A DNA stretch of 64,000 bases from Sysuimicrobium calidum (GTDB taxonomy: Bacteria > Sysuimicrobiota > Sysuimicrobiia > Sysuimicrobiales > Sysuimicrobiaceae): NCBI GenBank assembly GCA_031459935.1, contig JAVKHN010000006.1, positions 14,257 to 78,256 of the forward strand, written 5' to 3'. Under the pieces are notes generated by a model. The model made no database searches and was not told the DNA's origin. It saw nothing but the letters and a program-made list of their open reading frames with translations. The position numbers and the translations under genes are program-made. Positions 61,986 through 64,000 of the stretch are shown one piece after another. Position 1 is the stretch's first letter. Each line of letters opens with the position of its first letter.

Positions 61986-63121
61986 TCCCGCGGGAGGAGT
62001 ACAGGGAGCGACAGGAGCGGGCCCGGGCCGGCATGCGGAGTCTGGGGCTGCGGGCCCTGGTGGTGGTCTCCGGCCCCTTTTACGAACGGCCCGGGGACGT
62101 GGCCTACCTCTGCGGTCACCTCCCGCCCTTCCCCACCTCCGAAAGCGAGCCCCCCTTCTCCGGGATCGGATACGCGGCCGCGGTGCTGGACGGACAGGAG
62201 GTGGTGCTTCTCGTGGACACGCCCCGCTACCGGGCCGACCGCGTGGTGGCGGATGCGGTGCGGGTGAGCCCGGATCTCTGGGGGACGCTGGAGGAGATCC
62301 TCCGGGAGCGGGCCGTGCGGGAGGTCGGGGTCGCGGGCACGGACGTGGCCCCCGTGGAGATGGTCCTGAGGCTGCAGCGGGCCGGATTCTCCACGATCCC
62401 CGCGGACGGCGTTCTGCGGTCCCTGCGTCGGCGCAAGAGCGCTGCGGAGGTGGAGCTGCTGCGGCGGGCTGCGGCGAGCGCCCGGGAGGGCCTGCTGGCC
62501 GCGGCCGCGGCATGCGCGGTGGGAGCATCGGAGCAGGAGGTCTGCGCCGCGGGCATGGCCGCAGCACTCCGGGCCGGTGCGGACTTCGTACGCTACCTCC
62601 GCGTGCACTCCGGACCGTGGAGCGCGTGGACCACCCGCTGGCCGCCCGCCACGGACCGCAGGCTCATGAAAAGCGACCTGGTGCTCCTGGATCTCGTGGG
62701 CGCCCGGGAGGGCTATGCGTTCGATGTCCTGCGCACGACCCTGGTGGGCTTTGACCTGCTTCCCTGGCAGCGGGATCTGCTGGAGGCCACCCGGCGGGCG
62801 CTCGCCCGGGCGCTGGCGACCATCCGGCCCGGTGTGCGGGTGCACGAGGTGGTCGCCGCGGCCCTCCGCACCTACGAGGAGGCCGGTCTCGCCGAGTACG
62901 CTTCGACCTTCGTGGGCCATGGCATCGGGCTGGAGACTGTGGAAGCTCCGTACCTGTGGCCCGGAAGCGAGGTGCGGCTGGAAGAGGGGATGGTGCTGTG
63001 CGTCGAGCCCGCCGTCTCCCTCCCGGACCGGGGCGGGGCATCCATCGAGGAGGAGGTGGTGGTGACCCCCGAGGGGTGCGAGGTGCTCACGAGCGGCATC
63101 CCGCGTCGCCTGTGGGAGTGA
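61982..63121 (+). CDS. M24-family (Xaa-Pro type) metallopeptidase
   Basis: The 379-residue protein has a creatinase-like N-terminal domain (residues about 1-150) and the pita-bread M24 domain. Likely metal ligands lie in VLLDLVGAREGYAFDVLRT, GHGIGLE, LCVEPAVSL and IEEEVVVT. It is a candidate aminopeptidase P or dipeptidase. It starts inside the aminotransferase stop, so both may act on the same amino-acid pathway. It converges directly with the following gene. Confidence 0.88.
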   Translation: MIPREEYRERQERARAGMRSLGLRALVVVSGPFYERPGDVAYLCGHLPPFPTSESEPPFSGIGYAAAVLDGQEVVLLVDTPRYRADRVVADAVRVSPDLWGTLEEILRERAVREVGVAGTDVAPVEMVLRLQRAGFSTIPADGVLRSLRRRKSAAEVELLRRAAASAREGLLAAAAACAVGASEQEVCAAGMAAALRAGADFVRYLRVHSGPWSAWTTRWPPATDRRLMKSDLVLLDLVGAREGYAFDVLRTTLVGFDLLPWQRDLLEATRRALARALATIRPGVRVHEVVAAALRTYEEAGLAEYASTFVGHGIGLETVEAPYLWPGSEVRLEEGMVLCVEPAVSLPDRGGASIEEEVVVTPEGCEVLTSGIPRRLWE

Positions 63122-63640
63122 TTACCGGGAGGGCAGGAGGGGAGGTATCCAGAAGTCGTCCTGCGAGCCCTCTCGGAGGGCAAGCTGTGCCTCCTGATCC
63201 GTCTTCAGCAGGAACGCCCGCTCCAGCTCATCAAGCCCCTGGATGTCCTGATAGATCTCGAAGGCTTCTTCCGAGACCAGGGTCCGCAGCTGCGCTTCCA
63301 GGCGCAGCTTACTCAGGAAGAACTGCTCCAGGTGGATGCGTCGGTAGAGCCATACGTGGTGCTGGAGGATCTGCGCCAGCTTCTGCTCCTGAGCGAACAG
63401 GAGATCCCGGCGGTCCAGCAGGTCCACGGCCCGCCGATAGGAGCGCTGGAGGTCGATCAGCAGGTCCCGCAGGTCCTGGAGCAGTTCTTCTGGGGTCCTG
63501 TCTCCCCGCGCGGCCTGTCGGACCGTGCGGAGCAGGCGTCCTTCCATCAGACGCAGACCGTGCACCACCTCCGCAAGGGTACGGGTGATGCCGGGATTCA
63601 GAGGACGCTGGAGCTTGGTCACGCGTCTTGGCGCGTTCAT
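63122..63640 (-). CDS. Unknown helical protein
   Basis: The 172-residue protein is predicted to be mostly alpha-helical and charged (LLQDLRDLLIDLQRSYRRAV, ILQHHVWLYRRIHLEQFFLS, EEAFEIYQDIQGLDELERAF). No membrane segment, signal peptide, Cys cluster or known motif is seen. The stop meets that of the M24 gene. I do not recognise a family. Confidence 0.6.
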   Translation of the reverse strand: MNAPRRVTKLQRPLNPGITRTLAEVVHGLRLMEGRLLRTVRQAARGDRTPEELLQDLRDLLIDLQRSYRRAVDLLDRRDLLFAQEQKLAQILQHHVWLYRRIHLEQFFLSKLRLEAQLRTLVSEEAFEIYQDIQGLDELERAFLLKTDQEAQLALREGSQDDFWIPPLLPSR

Positions 63641-63701
63641 AGACTCTCCTCCCGCGCTCCTCTCGGGCCGTCTCCGCCTCTGTTATTCGGAAAAGCCCGG
63701 C

Positions 63702-63986
63702 TCAGATCCCTCGGGCTCCGCCCAGGGAGCTGCCCGGCTGCTCCTCCTGAGCTCGCCGCGGCCCGTTGCTCCCCACGTGTTCTGTCCGAGCCGAGTTCAG
63801 AGCCACTCCGACTCCACCCAGGATCGCTCCAAAGACCGCAGCACCCACCACTCCCCAAAGCGCCATTCCGATCCCAGTGGTCCCCAGCACCGCACTGAGT
63901 CCGCAGACGCGCAGCACCACCTCACCCGGCCGCATCCCCGAGCTCAGCAGCCGGTGGGGCAGGTGGTCCTTTCCCGTGGAGACCAT
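63702..63986 (-). CDS. Small membrane protein of unknown function
   Basis: The 94-residue product has a hydrophobic stretch from about residue 25 to 62, rich in Gly, Ala and Val (VCGLSAVLGTTGIGMALWGV onward), forming one or two membrane helices, and a polar C-terminal tail. The ATG at 63986 lies near the window edge; an internal ATG at residue 18 is possible. No family recognised. The 61 bases between it and the next gene downstream hold nothing I recognise. Confidence 0.45.
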   Translation of the reverse strand: MVSTGKDHLPHRLLSSGMRPGEVVLRVCGLSAVLGTTGIGMALWGVVGAAVFGAILGGVGVALNSARTEHVGSNGPRRAQEEQPGSSLGGARGI

Positions 63987-64000
63987 GATCTGGACGGGGT

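Overview
The window is a GC-rich (roughly 70 % by eye), tightly packed bacterial chromosome segment holding mostly core metabolism. It has a T-box leader, a DUF881-Sbp pair, a rapZ-yvcK pair, a gap-pgk-tpiA-secG cluster and a V/A-type ATPase in the Thermus gene order (G/H-I-K-E-C-F-A-B-D). Together these point to a Terrabacteria lineage (Bacillota-, Armatimonadota- or Deinococcota-like), quite possibly a thermophile. I cannot name the species. GTG and TTG starts are common, and many neighbouring genes overlap by ATGA, GTGA or TAGTG, so translational coupling is the rule.

Layout. 0-3.1 kb: the tail of an unknown gene, a PduO-type cobalamin adenosyltransferase, and an ArsR regulator with an MFS exporter. 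3.1-11.3 kb: two divergent TCA-cycle operons, gntR-sdhCDAB on the minus strand and icd-mdh-sucCD on the plus strand. They are separated by a promoter region carrying a PdhR/LldR-like operator. 11.3-13.8 kb: a small membrane protein, rapZ and a membrane-anchored YvcK. 13.8-21.2 kb: the membrane arm of complex I (nuoA-H-J-K-L-M-N), without nuoBCDEFG or nuoI. 21.3-31.0 kb: a complete V/A-type ATPase operon followed by DUF881 and Sbp genes. 31.0-34.3 kb: gap-pgk-tpiA-secG. Then come tRNA-Leu(GAG) and a pterin carbinolamine dehydratase. 34.9-41.7 kb: sucA and sucB, each carrying one inactivating lesion, immediately followed by intact korA-korB (2-oxoacid:ferredoxin oxidoreductase). 41.7-46.3 kb: an ACT protein, T-box-metG, tatD and an M48 protease. 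46.2-50.5 kb: histidine kinase, response regulator and a receiver-PAS-GAF-HD-GYP protein, a likely c-di-GMP signalling set. Then tRNA-Arg(CCG), a CDGSH protein and an MFS transporter. 52.3-59.4 kb: the accessory part of the window. It has a 20-residue membrane ORF, two tandem substrate-binding proteins with no permease, an FAD oxidoreductase, a c-di-GMP-I riboswitch ahead of a secreted FG-GAP/ASPIC protein, and a LigM/GcvT-like demethylase. 59.5-64 kb: rpsU, yqeY, a Nudix hydrolase, a class III aminotransferase, an M24 peptidase and two unknown small genes.

The most interesting reading is metabolic. The oxidative 2-oxoglutarate dehydrogenase genes each carry exactly one lesion (a one-base deletion in a G run of sucA; TGG to TGA at the conserved lipoyl-domain Trp of sucB) directly next to an intact ferredoxin-linked enzyme for the same step. 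If the lesions are real, this looks like a recent switch of the TCA cycle from NAD-linked to ferredoxin-linked 2-oxoglutarate oxidation, which would also be reversible. The second notable circuit is c-di-GMP: an HD-GYP phosphodiesterase and a c-di-GMP riboswitch lie within 8 kb of each other.

I saw no CRISPR array, insertion sequence, prophage, rRNA or replication origin.
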